64,000 nucleotides of DNA. Origin: Halosegnis rubeus. Lineage in GTDB: Archaea > Halobacteriota > Halobacteria > Halobacteriales > Haloarculaceae. Shown one piece after another: positions 25,275 through 34,087 of this stretch (positions are counted from its first letter, which is position 1; each line of letters opens with the position of its first letter). A program made the translations under genes and the position numbers. Below the pieces are notes generated by a model. The model worked only from the letters and a program-made list of their open reading frames with translations. It made no database searches and was not told where the DNA came from. The stretch covers positions 1 through 64,000 of the forward strand of contig NZ_QJOW01000003.1 of NCBI RefSeq assembly GCF_009184545.1. The letters are read 5' to 3'.

Positions 25275-26843
25275 TCAGTTGAACGAGCGGACGGTCATCG
25301 AGAGCGTGTCCAAATCGAGGATGGGCGCGAAGCCGGCGTCGGGGTCGATGTTGACGGATTTCTGGAAGTCGGTCTGTGCCTGCCAGCAGCCCGAGTTGAC
25401 CGCGATGACGCGGCGATACTTCCCCCAGCCGAGCTTGTGGACGTGGCCGGTGTGGAACACGTCGGGCACCTCCTCCATCACGAGGTAATCCTCCTCCTCG
25501 GGGGCGACGCGGGTCTTGCCGCCGAACTGCGGGGCGACGTGGCGCTTCTTCAGGAGTTGGTACATCGCCTTGTGGGGTTCGTCGTAGCTGGCCTTCTCCT
25601 CGGGGAGTTCGGCGATAACCTCGTCAAGTGAGACGCCGTGGTACATCAGAATCTTGACCCCCTCCACGTCCACGAGCGCGGGGTTGCCGTGGATGCGGGC
25701 GTCGTGGGCAGACATGATGTCGCGCAGTTCTTCGTCAAAACCGGGCTGTGGTTCGGCGAGCCTGACGGCGTCGTGGTTGCCCGGAATCAGCAGAATCTCC
25801 ATGTCGCCGGGCACCTCCTTCAGGTGCTCACAGAACTGCTCGTACTGGTCGTAGATGTCGACGATCGACAGCTCCTCGTCCTGGTTCGGGTAGACGCCGA
25901 CCCCCTCGACCATGTCGCCGGCGATGAGGAGATACTCGACGTGTTCGGCCTCGTCGGTGTGGAGCCATTGTGCGAATCGGTGCCACGCGTCCTCGAGGAA
26001 CTCGTCGGAGCCGACGTGGATATCCGAGATGAGCGCGGCCTGCACGTGGCGGTCTGCGGTGTTCGGGCTGTAGGTCCGGGGCACCTCGGGGAAGTGGATG
26101 GCGTCGACGAACATGATGGAGCCGTCGTCGCTCAACCCCCCTTCGACGGCGATGACCTCATCGAGGAGGAGTTCGTCGACGAGGTCAGCAATCGGACGGT
26201 CCTTCATGACGAGACACGGGAAGACGCCGTTGGTGTCTTCCAGTTCGATGAGCCAGTGGCCGCTCGCGGTCGACCGGATGTCGTTGACCATCCCGACGAG
26301 CCCGGCCTCGCCACCCCCCTGTGAGCTCTGGAGTGAGGTGGTCGGGCGATGCTGGACTCGACCGCGGAGCTGGCCGGCGAGCTTCTCGTAGCGGTCGCGG
26401 AACACGGTGACGAAGTCGTCGTACTCGCCGGTGCCCGTCGACTGGCCCGTGATGTCCTGTGCGACCGAAATCGATTGTTTCGACTGGTCGCGAGAGACGC
26501 TGTTAGACCCCCTCGTTTCGACTGGAACGTCCCCACCGTCGGTGCTCGATTCCGCGGGGTTGGTTCCAGTTGAAACAGAGGGGTCGTGTGGGTCGGTGTC
26601 GTGGGGCGCATCTTCGCTCTCGCTCGGACCGGCCGGACGTTCCGTGGCGCGTCGGTCCGCGAGGGCGGCATTCACGTGGTCGGCGGTGAGAACGAGTTCG
26701 TCGTCGGGCGTCGCTTCAACTGCGAGTACGAGCGCCTGCTCGGGGTCGTCGGTGCCGGCAAGCAGGGTGACGGCCTCGCGAGAGGCGTTGTAGCCGTGGC
26801 TCGCGAGGAGACTGGCAATACGGGCGGGCGACGCCATCGGCAT
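25275..26843 (-). CDS. polB: DNA polymerase D small subunit DP1
   Basis: A 522-residue DP1 subunit of the archaeal replicative polymerase PolD, providing the 3'-5' proofreading exonuclease. Layout: N-terminal helical domain (1-65), a long acidic Ser/Thr-rich linker (about 70-130), an OB fold, then a calcineurin-like phosphoesterase with ISDIHVGS, AGDMVEG, PGNHDAVR and HTGHVHKLG supplying the metal ligands. All catalytic motifs are intact. The large subunit DP2 is not in the window. Start MPMASPAR; the Met two codons later is also plausible. Confidence 0.95.
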   Translation of the reverse strand: MPMASPARIASLLASHGYNASREAVTLLAGTDDPEQALVLAVEATPDDELVLTADHVNAALADRRATERPAGPSESEDAPHDTDPHDPSVSTGTNPAESSTDGGDVPVETRGSNSVSRDQSKQSISVAQDITGQSTGTGEYDDFVTVFRDRYEKLAGQLRGRVQHRPTTSLQSSQGGGEAGLVGMVNDIRSTASGHWLIELEDTNGVFPCLVMKDRPIADLVDELLLDEVIAVEGGLSDDGSIMFVDAIHFPEVPRTYSPNTADRHVQAALISDIHVGSDEFLEDAWHRFAQWLHTDEAEHVEYLLIAGDMVEGVGVYPNQDEELSIVDIYDQYEQFCEHLKEVPGDMEILLIPGNHDAVRLAEPQPGFDEELRDIMSAHDARIHGNPALVDVEGVKILMYHGVSLDEVIAELPEEKASYDEPHKAMYQLLKKRHVAPQFGGKTRVAPEEEDYLVMEEVPDVFHTGHVHKLGWGKYRRVIAVNSGCWQAQTDFQKSVNIDPDAGFAPILDLDTLSMTVRSFN

Positions 26844-26922
26844 GGCCCGAGGGAGGCGGCTGAGCGAGAAAAGCGTGCCGAAACCCAGAACGTTGAAGCG
26901 ACTCGCGTCGCCACTAGAGACA

Positions 26923-27600
26923 ATGAGCGACGAGTCGGAACCGGAGGGACTGCGCGAGTGGTTCCACTGGTTCCGGACGACGGACCACGGAGCCGTCGTC
27001 TACGTGCGGGAGATGGGGATGAGCATCGCCGCGGTGTTGCTCGTGGGACTGCTGTTGTTCGCCGTCAGCGGCGTCTGGCCCCCGATGGTCGCCGTCGAGT
27101 CCGGCAGCATGGAGCCGAACATGAACGTCGGTGACCTAGTCTTCGTGATGGACGAAGAGCGGTTCGCGGCCGACGCCGCCTACGCCGGCACGGGCGTCGT
27201 CACCTACAAAGACGGCCGCGAGGTCGGCTACAGCAAGTTCTCCGACTACGGTGATGTCATCATCTTCAGGGCCGACAACGGGTCCGGGACGCCCATCATC
27301 CACCGGGCTCGCTTCTGGGTCGAGGAGGGGGAAAACTGGTACGACCGAACGAATCCCGACCACATCGGCGGGGCCGACAACTGCGGGGACCTCCGGAACT
27401 GTCCGGCTCCCCACGCCGGCTTCATCACGAAGGGCGACAACAACCCACAGTACGACCAGCTCGGCCCGCTGACCGAGCCGGTGAAGCCGTCGTGGATCGT
27501 CGGCAGCGCCGAGTTCGGCATCCCGAAGCTCGGCTACGTGAAGCTGTGTGCCATCGAACTCCAGACGCCCGGCAGACAGCCGAAGTGTCCGGTCGGGTGA
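26923..27600 (+). CDS. sec11: signal peptidase I (archaeal Sec11 type)
   Basis: A 225-residue membrane protease that removes Sec-type signal peptides. One transmembrane helix (about residues 33-56) precedes the catalytic Ser in ESGSMEPNM. Later boxes are DVIIFR, PIIHRA (the His that replaces the bacterial Lys) and TKGDNNP (Asp box). The active site faces the outside of the membrane. The gene is divergent from DP1 and converges with a ferritin-like gene after 1 nt. Confidence 0.93.
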   Translation: MSDESEPEGLREWFHWFRTTDHGAVVYVREMGMSIAAVLLVGLLLFAVSGVWPPMVAVESGSMEPNMNVGDLVFVMDEERFAADAAYAGTGVVTYKDGREVGYSKFSDYGDVIIFRADNGSGTPIIHRARFWVEEGENWYDRTNPDHIGGADNCGDLRNCPAPHAGFITKGDNNPQYDQLGPLTEPVKPSWIVGSAEFGIPKLGYVKLCAIELQTPGRQPKCPVG

Positions 27601-27601
27601 G

Positions 27602-28222
27602 CTAACAGACCGGCTTCGGGTTGACGCCCATCGACTCCAGCTGGTCGGTGTAGGTCTCGTAGGCCGTCTGAATCGTCTCGCGTGCGGCTTCGAGCGCGCG
27701 CTCCCAGTCGTCGTCGGACGCACACAGCGCGGCCAGGTGGTCCGTCGCACCGGCCAACTGCTCGTCGAGGTCACCGCCGAGCGCGCGGAACGTGCTCGCA
27801 GTCTGGGGGTCGGCCTGCCCGACGAAGAATCCCGTCACCTGCTCTTTGGACTTCTCGGCGACGAGTGCGCGACCGACGAACGCGCCGAGACGCTCGATAC
27901 TATCGGTACGGGCGCGCAGTCCCTCGTGCATGGCAGTCACGTCGGTCTCGACCGCGTCGGTCCCGAGTTCGGCGAGCACCTGCTCGTAGTGGTCCCGCTC
28001 CTCGTTGGCGACGGACGCGAAGAACTCGCCCGCAGCGTCGTCGTCGGTCCACGCCCCGAACGTCTCGCTCGCGGTGCGTTCCGCGGCGGCCGCAGCTTCG
28101 AGGACGGTCTCGGGGTCCATCTCGCCGGCGGTGTCGGCGTACAGCGACTTCGACGATCCGAGCCGCGAGAGAGCGGTGTCGTTGTCCGTCCGGACGGTCT
28201 CGGTGAACTCCTCGGCGTTCAT
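27602..28222 (-). CDS. ferritin-like / rubrerythrin-type helical protein
   Basis: A 206-residue predominantly helical acidic protein. The segment FFASVANEERDHYEQVL matches the Glu-x2-His helix of ferritin-like diiron proteins, and an AAAAERTASETFGAW helix precedes it. It lacks a rubredoxin domain, though a single Cys occurs near residue 175 and another is the final residue. Whether it binds two irons is uncertain because the second ligand helix is not obvious. Function unknown. Confidence 0.6.
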   Translation of the reverse strand: MNAEEFTETVRTDNDTALSRLGSSKSLYADTAGEMDPETVLEAAAAAERTASETFGAWTDDDAAGEFFASVANEERDHYEQVLAELGTDAVETDVTAMHEGLRARTDSIERLGAFVGRALVAEKSKEQVTGFFVGQADPQTASTFRALGGDLDEQLAGATDHLAALCASDDDWERALEAARETIQTAYETYTDQLESMGVNPKPVC

Positions 28223-28297
28223 ACTCACTCGTCGTGAGCGGGCGGCTTGTAGTTGGCGTCCCGGCGAACTTTTCTCGCTCGCCCACCGAGCGGGGGT

Positions 28298-29176
28298 ATG
28301 ACACTCGCCGACGCCACCGCCGCGAAACTCGACGCGGCGAGCGCCGACCTCGCGACCCGTGACAGCGTGCTCGTCGCCTTCTCCGGCGGCGTCGACTCCG
28401 CCGTCGTCGCCGCCATCGCTCACGACGCCCTGGGCGAGGACGCCGTCGCCTGTACCGCGAAATCCGAGACGCTCCCCGAGGCGGAACTCGATGACGCGTT
28501 CGCCGTCGCCGAGGAGATCGGCATCCGCCACGAGACGACGAGCTTCTCGGAGCTTGACGACCCGGCCTTCGTCGAGAACGACGGCGACCGCTGTTACCAC
28601 TGCCGGACGATGCGGCTCGGCGAACTGTTCGACACCGCACGCCGACTCGGCATCGAGACGGTGTGTGACGGCACGAACGCCGACGACCCCGGCGAGGGCC
28701 ACCGCCCCGGACTGCGCGCCGTCGAGGAGTTGGACGCCTACTCCCCGCTGCTCGAACACGACATCACGAAAGCGGAAGTGCGCGCCATCGCCGACCACTT
28801 CGACCTCTCGGTCGCGGACAAGCCGTCGATGGCGTGTCTCTCCTCCCGGATTCCGACCGGGCTGGCCGTCACCGAGGAGCGGCTCTCGCGGGTGGAGCAG
28901 GCGGAGGAACTCCTCCGGACGTGGGGCTTCGAGCAGTTCCGCGTGCGCGACCACGACGGGCTGGCGCGCATCGAGGTCGACGAAGAGGAACTGCCGCGCG
29001 CGCTCGACCCCGATTTCGTCCGCGCCGCCCGCGAGCACCTGCTCGAGTGTGGCTTCGACCACGTCACCCTCGATTTGGAGGGGTACGCGACGGGGTCGGT
29101 GTCACCGGCGGGCGAGGAAGCGGACGAACAGACCGACCGGACGAACGTGCTGTCGGCGGAGTACCCGACCAGCTAG
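28298..29176 (+). CDS. larE: LarE-type ATP-dependent sacrificial sulfur transferase
   Basis: A 292-residue PP-loop ATPase. The pyrophosphate loop SGGVDS is at residues 29-34, and the sulfur-donating Cys is predicted at Cys180 in PSMACLSSRIP. In lactate racemase maturation LarE converts carboxylates of the pyridinium cofactor to thiocarboxylates by giving up its own cysteine sulfur. LarB, LarC and LarA are not in the window. Two further cysteines, in CYHC (residues 99-102), could give an Fe-S or metal site. The start MTLADAT matches family length. It overlaps the convergent phosphatase by 4 nt. Confidence 0.88.
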   Translation: MTLADATAAKLDAASADLATRDSVLVAFSGGVDSAVVAAIAHDALGEDAVACTAKSETLPEAELDDAFAVAEEIGIRHETTSFSELDDPAFVENDGDRCYHCRTMRLGELFDTARRLGIETVCDGTNADDPGEGHRPGLRAVEELDAYSPLLEHDITKAEVRAIADHFDLSVADKPSMACLSSRIPTGLAVTEERLSRVEQAEELLRTWGFEQFRVRDHDGLARIEVDEEELPRALDPDFVRAAREHLLECGFDHVTLDLEGYATGSVSPAGEEADEQTDRTNVLSAEYPTS

Positions 29177-29778
29177 CGCCACGGGGTGTGGTTTTCGGTG
29201 ACGCTCTCGATGGTCTCGTCCACGTCGAAGACGTTGATACCGCAGTTGTCCTGCTCGTGGGCTAACATCGCCTCGGGCACGTCCATCTCCTTCGCGTAGC
29301 CGTGGAGCAGGTGGATGGGACCGCCGTGGGTGACAAGGAGGACGGTGTCGTGCTCGCGGTCGGCGATGCGCTCGATACCGTCGGTGACCCGGTCGTACAT
29401 GTGCACGAGGCTCTCGCCGGATTCCGGCACCTCGCGTGCGGCCTCGGCGGCCGCCTTTCCGAGTGCGAACCGGGGGTACTTCTCGAAGACGGTGTCGTAG
29501 GTGAGCCCCTGATACATCCCCACGTCGCGTTCACGGAAGGCTGAGTCGTACTCGACGTTCGTCGCGGGGAGCATCGTCGCGACCCGTTCGGTCGTCTCGC
29601 GGGTGCGTTCGAGGTCGGAGGCGTAGACGGCGTCGAACTCGTACTCGCCGGCGAGATGACGGCCGGCGGCAGTGGCCTGCTCGCGGCCGGTCTCGTTGAG
29701 CGGGACCGGTGCCCACCCCTGCATTCGGCCCTCGTCGTTCCACGCGGTTTCGCCGTGTCGCAAGACTACGATACGCAT
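29173..29778 (-). CDS. histidine phosphatase family protein
   Basis: A 201-residue member of the phosphoglycerate-mutase-like superfamily. The catalytic RHG motif is at LRHGETAWN (residues 6-14), and the second His lies in VTHGGPIHLL. It contains the conserved ASDLERTRETTE segment. It could be a cofactor-dependent phosphoglycerate mutase or a broad phosphatase such as the alpha-ribazole phosphatase type; sequence alone does not decide. Confidence 0.9.
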   Translation of the reverse strand: MRIVVLRHGETAWNDEGRMQGWAPVPLNETGREQATAAGRHLAGEYEFDAVYASDLERTRETTERVATMLPATNVEYDSAFRERDVGMYQGLTYDTVFEKYPRFALGKAAAEAAREVPESGESLVHMYDRVTDGIERIADREHDTVLLVTHGGPIHLLHGYAKEMDVPEAMLAHEQDNCGINVFDVDETIESVTENHTPWR

Positions 29779-29865
29779 ACCTCACCCGGGCGTGGCGTCG
29801 CCTTCAGCGTTCGCCTCGCGGGCCGAAAGGGCCACCTTCATGCCGCCGACTGCCCAACTCGGGGT

Positions 29866-30876
29866 ATGGAATCGCCGCTGTGGACCGACGAGTTCGCTCC
29901 CGAGATCAGCGACCTGCCACAGCCGGACGCTCGCGACTACTTCGAGACGGCCGTCGACGAGCCGCTGAACCTCGTCGTCCACGGCCCGCCGGGGGTCGGG
30001 AAGACCGCCGCCGTCCGTGCACTTGCGGCGGCCGCCCACGAGGACCCCGACAACGACCTCGTGGAGCTGAACGTCGCCGACTTCTTCGACCGAACAAAAA
30101 AGGAGATCAAAAACGACGAGCGGTTCGCCTCCTTCCTGCGCGGAAACTCCCGCATGTCGAAACGCGACATGATAAACCACGTCCTGAAGGAGTCGGCGAG
30201 CTACCAGCCGGTCTCCGGCCGGTACAAGACCGTTCTGTTGGACAACGCCGAGGCCATCCGCGAGGACTTCCAGCAGGCGCTCCGGCGAGTGATGGAGCGC
30301 TACGCCGAGAACACGCAGTTCGTCATCGCGACCCGCCAGCCGTCGAAGCTGATTCCGCCGATTCGCTCGCGGTGTTTCTCCGTGTCGATGCGCGCGCCCG
30401 GCCACGACGCGATGGTCGAGACCGTCGAGCGGGTCGTCTCCCTCGCCGGCGTGGAGTACGACGACGACGGCTTGGAGTATCTGGCCGGCTACGGCGACGG
30501 CAACGTCCGGGAGGCCGTGCTCGGGGCACAGACGACCGCCGAAGCCGAAGGCGAGGTGACGATGACCGCCGCCTACGAGACGCTCGGCGACATCGGCCAC
30601 GACGACGTGGTGGAGACGATGCTCGAGGCTGCCGAGCAGAGCAACTTCGAGGACGCGCGCTCGGAGTTGGACACGCTCATCTACGACGAGGGGTACGACG
30701 GCGACGAGATTCTCTCGGACGTGTTGGGAGTGGCGCGGTCCCGCTACGACGGTCGTCGACTGGCGAAGCTGTACCGTATCGCGGGCGAGGTGGATTTCGA
30801 CCTGACGGAGTCGACGAGCGACCGGGTGCAGTTGGGCCATCTGCTCGCGGAGATCGGGCGACCGGCGGACGAGTAG
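29866..30876 (+). CDS. rfcC: replication factor C small-subunit paralogue (RfcC type)
   Basis: A 336-residue AAA+ clamp-loader subunit. Walker A is HGPPGVGKT (about 43-51). The Walker B region reads KTVLLDNAEAIREDFQQALRR, with Asn in place of the usual DExx Glu, which suggests weak or absent ATP hydrolysis, while the SRC arginine finger (IRSRCFSV) is kept. The Walker A site carries no intein, unlike the rfcS copy at 62741. It lies 81 nt before pcn, linking clamp and clamp loader. Confidence 0.9.
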   Translation: MESPLWTDEFAPEISDLPQPDARDYFETAVDEPLNLVVHGPPGVGKTAAVRALAAAAHEDPDNDLVELNVADFFDRTKKEIKNDERFASFLRGNSRMSKRDMINHVLKESASYQPVSGRYKTVLLDNAEAIREDFQQALRRVMERYAENTQFVIATRQPSKLIPPIRSRCFSVSMRAPGHDAMVETVERVVSLAGVEYDDDGLEYLAGYGDGNVREAVLGAQTTAEAEGEVTMTAAYETLGDIGHDDVVETMLEAAEQSNFEDARSELDTLIYDEGYDGDEILSDVLGVARSRYDGRRLAKLYRIAGEVDFDLTESTSDRVQLGHLLAEIGRPADE

Positions 30877-30924
30877 CGCGGCCCGTTCGCGGGCGCGTCG
30901 CACGCGCGAGCGGGCATGAGAGAG

Positions 30925-30933
30925 TTTTTATCA
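30925..30933 (+). promoter_or_regulatory. TATA element for pcn
   Basis: The run TTTTTATCA lies 25-33 nt upstream of the pcn ATG in GC-rich surroundings, the normal position for a leaderless or very short-leader haloarchaeal transcript. Confidence 0.6.
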
Positions 30934-30957
30934 CGCCGTTTCGTAGCCGGCGACAAG

Positions 30958-31701
30958 ATGTTCAAGGCTATTGTGAGCGCTGACACGCTCGGAGACGCGT
31001 TAGACTCCGTGAGCGTGCTGGTCGACGAGTGTAAGATTCGACTCGAAGAGGAGGGGCTCACGATTCGCGCCGTCGACCCTGCGAACGTCGGCATGGTCGA
31101 TTTAACGCTCGATGCTGCCGCCTTCGAGTCCTACGAGACCGACGGGGGCGTCATCGGCGTCAACCTCTCGCGACTGGAGGAGTTCGTCGGCATGGCCGAC
31201 GCCGGGCAGTTGGTCCAACTCGAACTCGACGAGGAGACCCGCAAACTCCACGTCCAGATCGAGGGACTCGAGGGGACGCTCGCGCTCATCGACCCCGACT
31301 CCATCCGCCAGGAGCCGGACTTACCGGACCTCGACCTGCCGGCGAACGTCGTCGTCGAAGGAGCCGATATCGCCCGCGCCGTCAAGGCCGCCGACATGGT
31401 CTCCGACCACATCGCGCTCGGCGTCGACGCCGACGAGGAACTGTTCTACGTCGACGCGGAGGGTGACACCGACGACGTGCACCTCGAACTCACCCGCGAG
31501 GACCTCATCGACCTGACCGCCGGCGACGCCCGCTCGCTCTTCTCGCTCGATTACCTGCAGGACATGAACAAGGCGATTCCCTCCGACGCCGAGGTAACGA
31601 TGGAGCTGGGCGAGGAGTTCCCCGTCAAGCTCCACTTCGATATCGCCGAAGGTGAAGGTAGTGTAACATTTATGCTAGCGCCACGCATCCAGAGCGACTA
31701 A
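30958..31701 (+). CDS. pcn: DNA polymerase sliding clamp PCNA
   Basis: A 247-residue PCNA, the usual haloarchaeal length, forming the trimeric clamp that tethers polymerases, Fen1, ligase and NucS. Two clamp domains are recognisable, starting [20 protein letters not shown], with the interdomain connector around [12 protein letters not shown] and the C-terminal strand [12 protein letters not shown]. It is highly acidic. It has its own TATA element. Its stop codon directly abuts that of the convergent gene at 31702. Confidence 0.97.
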   Translation: MFKAIVSADTLGDALDSVSVLVDECKIRLEEEGLTIRAVDPANVGMVDLTLDAAAFESYETDGGVIGVNLSRLEEFVGMADAGQLVQLELDEETRKLHVQIEGLEGTLALIDPDSIRQEPDLPDLDLPANVVVEGADIARAVKAADMVSDHIALGVDADEELFYVDAEGDTDDVHLELTREDLIDLTAGDARSLFSLDYLQDMNKAIPSDAEVTMELGEEFPVKLHFDIAEGEGSVTFMLAPRIQSD

Positions 31702-32292
31702 TTACCCCAAGCGGCGGTCGATAACTGCCTTCGCCTCTCTGCCTGCCTGTTTCCACCCGTAGCCCCGCTCGTAGACGTGCCGCTTCGAGTCGACCAGCTC
31801 CTCGGGACTCGCCTCCTCGAAGCCGCCGCGTGCCCACGTGCCCGACTCCTCTAGCCACGTGAGCATCTGCTCGCGGGTCTCCTGCCACGAGAGCCCCACC
31901 ATCTCGTAGAAGGCGACGAGCGCGAAGACGGCGTTGTCGTGTGCGCCGTGGACGGACCCCTTCTCGTAGATAGTCTTCAGCGGCTCCATCGTCGGGTGGG
32001 TGACGCGCTCTTTGTACGCTTCTGCGGTGAGCAGCTCCAGCGGCTCGTCGTCGTCGCCGTCGACGCGCTGGTCGGCACGGAGTCGGGAGAGACCGGCGGC
32101 GTGAAGCCCGCCCCACTCCTCGATGTTGGCTCGGAGGTCGGCCTGCGTGTGCGGTTCAGTCGAGAGTCGCGAGAGGATATCGACGTAGGCGGCTTCGATG
32201 TCGGTCCAGCGGACGCCGTCGAAGTCACAGTCGACGTCGTGGAGGTTCGTACGGGTGCGACAGCCCGGACACGGGTACTCGAAGCGCGGCAT
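31702..32292 (-). CDS. conserved haloarchaeal protein with N-terminal zinc-ribbon-like motif
   Basis: A 196-residue protein of unknown function. The N-terminus has Cys8, Cys11, His18 and Cys22, a potential zinc site. The remainder is helical, with DNAVFALVAFYEMVGLSW and a conserved-looking C-terminal WKQAGREAKAVIDRRLG. No catalytic motif is recognised. It directly abuts pcn tail to tail. A link to replication is only positional. Confidence 0.65.
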   Translation of the reverse strand: MPRFEYPCPGCRTRTNLHDVDCDFDGVRWTDIEAAYVDILSRLSTEPHTQADLRANIEEWGGLHAAGLSRLRADQRVDGDDDEPLELLTAEAYKERVTHPTMEPLKTIYEKGSVHGAHDNAVFALVAFYEMVGLSWQETREQMLTWLEESGTWARGGFEEASPEELVDSKRHVYERGYGWKQAGREAKAVIDRRLG

Positions 32293-32332
32293 GGCTCACC
32301 TCCCGGCGTCGCGAACTAAGACGTATCGCTGT

Positions 32333-33031
32333 TCAGCCGGCGAGCATCGACTCGCGCCGGCGGACGAGTCGCGTGGCGAGATAGACGAACGGCGTGTCGA
32401 CGACCGCGATGAGGAGTTTGAGCAGATACTGCCCGACGGCGAGACTCAACACGACCGAATTCGGGAGGTCCGGGCCGATGCCGGCGTACTGCGGGAGCAG
32501 ATAAAAGGCGATACCGACGAACAGCACGGTATCGATGGCCTGTGAGCTGGCCGTCGAGGCGACGTTGCGGAGCCACAGCTTCTCTTTGCCCGTGCGTTCG
32601 CGAATCGCGTGGAACACGTACACGTCCCAGTTTTGCGAGACGAGATACGCGACCAGCGAGCCGAGGACGATGTTCGTCGACGCGCCGAGCACGGTTGCGA
32701 ACATCTCGGGGTCGATACTCGACCCGGCGGCCGGCGCGGCGATGGTCGAGTAGACCAACGCGAGCATGACGAAGTTCATCGCGAACGCGACGTTGACGAG
32801 CCGGCGAGCCGACCGCTTGCCGTACAGTTCGGTGAAGCAGTCGGAGGCGAAGAACGTCACCGCGTACGCGAGCGCCGCACCCGGGAGGACGAGCGAGGAG
32901 TCGACGATCGGGAGCGAAAACGGGATGCCGAACGCGAGCACCTTCGCCGCCGTCAGCTGTGAGGTGACGAGCGCGGTGACGAACAAGGCGGCGAGAATCG
33001 TCGCGCCGAGTGGAATCGGTCGGTCACTCAT
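32333..33031 (-). CDS. queuosine precursor transporter (YhhQ/VUT family)
   Basis: A 232-residue membrane protein with about six transmembrane segments and YhhQ/VUT features: the SQLTAAKVLAFGIP start, FFASDCFTELYGKR in the second loop and SSQAIDTVLFVGIAF later. In bacteria it imports queuosine precursors; in haloarchaea the likely use is preQ0-type precursor for archaeosine, which is an inference. Its start overlaps the end of the ribbon-helix-helix gene by 8 nt, so both are on one mRNA. Confidence 0.85.
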   Translation of the reverse strand: MSDRPIPLGATILAALFVTALVTSQLTAAKVLAFGIPFSLPIVDSSLVLPGAALAYAVTFFASDCFTELYGKRSARRLVNVAFAMNFVMLALVYSTIAAPAAGSSIDPEMFATVLGASTNIVLGSLVAYLVSQNWDVYVFHAIRERTGKEKLWLRNVASTASSQAIDTVLFVGIAFYLLPQYAGIGPDLPNSVVLSLAVGQYLLKLLIAVVDTPFVYLATRLVRRRESMLAG

Positions 33032-33200
33032 CGTCGTCCAGTCGGCCGTGGCGAGCGTCGATGTCGTCGAGGATGTCGAGGTTCTTGCGAATCGACGCGC
33101 GGATCGCGTCCGACCGGTTCACGTACTTCCCCTCGGAGCCGACGTGGTCGTCGAGGTCAGCGAGCAGTTCCCCCGGAATCTCGACGCTGATTTTGGGCAT
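33024..33200 (-). CDS. ribbon-helix-helix (CopG-like) DNA-binding protein
   Basis: A 58-residue protein with the ribbon-helix-helix plan: an N-terminal strand PKISVEIP, then helix A LLADLDDHV, and helix B from NRSDAIRASIRKNLDIL. The basic SDAIRASIRK is typical of CopG/NikR-type N-terminal domains. As the first gene before the queuosine-precursor transporter, with an 8-nt overlap, it is a good candidate to regulate that operon. Confidence 0.82.
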   Translation of the reverse strand: MPKISVEIPGELLADLDDHVGSEGKYVNRSDAIRASIRKNLDILDDIDARHGRLDDDE

Positions 33201-33220
33201 ACGGGAGGGTAGGCGCATCC

Positions 33221-33230
33221 GAAATAATAG
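33221..33230 (-). promoter_or_regulatory. TATA element for the RHH-transporter operon
   Basis: Read on the minus strand, CTATTATTTC lies 21-30 nt upstream of the start codon at 33200, in a region of otherwise high GC. Confidence 0.55.
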
Positions 33231-33264
33231 TTCGTTCGTCTTGTAATCCTCTTTGAGTGTTATC

Positions 33265-34020
33265 TCATCGTCGCTCGGCGAAGGCGAACCGCGGCTTCAC
33301 GTCGTCGACGCGCACGTCGACCTCCTCGCCGGTCGCGGCGTCGGGGATGAAAACGGTGAACCCCTCAACCTTCGCGATGCCGTCCCCCTCGCTTCCCTCG
33401 TCGACGATATCGACCGTCAGCTCGTCGCCCTCTCGCACCGGGGCAGTGAGTCTCCCCTTCGCGACGAGATACAGCTCTGAGGAGGAGTCGCGCGAGGCGT
33501 CCGGGTGGACGGCGCGCACATACTCGAACTCACTCTCCATGTCCTCGCGCAACGGAGCCACGTCCTGTCCCTCAAAAATCTTGACCGCGAGGTCGCCGCC
33601 GGCACCGAGTAGTTCCAGCGCCGTCTCGAAGGCCATCCGGGCGAGGTGTGCAGACCGCGCGGCGTCGAGGTGGTACTCGCCGGTCATGTTCGGTGCCATG
33701 TCGGAGACGACCGCGTCGGCCTCGCCGACCCGCTCGATGATGCGCTCGCGGGTGTCGTCGTCGGTCATGTCGCCACGGAGCGTCTCGACGCCGTCGATAT
33801 CCTCGATGCGCTGGAGGTCGACCGCGATGACGGTGCCCTGTTCGCCGACGCGCTCGCTGGCGACCTGCGACCAGCCGCCGGGGGCCGCACCCAAATCGAC
33901 GACGGTGTTGCCCGGCCCGAACAAGCCGGCCGTCTCGTCCAGTTGCTTCAGCTTGTACGCGGAGCGAGCGCGATACCCCTCCTGTTTCGCGCGGTTGTAG
34001 TACTCGTCTTTTCCAGTCAT
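33265..34020 (-). CDS. rlmE: 23S rRNA (uridine-2'-O-)methyltransferase RlmE with TRAM domain
   Basis: A 251-residue FtsJ/RrmJ-type methyltransferase. The SAM-binding loop is VDLGAAPGGWSQ. The K-D-K-E catalytic tetrad is present in SAYKLKQLD, SDMAPNMTG, AVKIFEG and SSSELYLV. The family methylates the A-loop uridine of 23S rRNA (U2552 in E. coli). A C-terminal TRAM domain (about 190-245), typical of haloarchaeal versions, should aid RNA binding. It shares orientation with the tRNA methyltransferase gene upstream. Confidence 0.93.
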   Translation of the reverse strand: MTGKDEYYNRAKQEGYRARSAYKLKQLDETAGLFGPGNTVVDLGAAPGGWSQVASERVGEQGTVIAVDLQRIEDIDGVETLRGDMTDDDTRERIIERVGEADAVVSDMAPNMTGEYHLDAARSAHLARMAFETALELLGAGGDLAVKIFEGQDVAPLREDMESEFEYVRAVHPDASRDSSSELYLVAKGRLTAPVREGDELTVDIVDEGSEGDGIAKVEGFTVFIPDAATGEEVDVRVDDVKPRFAFAERR

Positions 34021-34087
34021 GCTCTCACCGCTGGCGAATCGCTCATACAGGAGATACACGCGCCAACGCGGAAAGATACGTCGGAGC

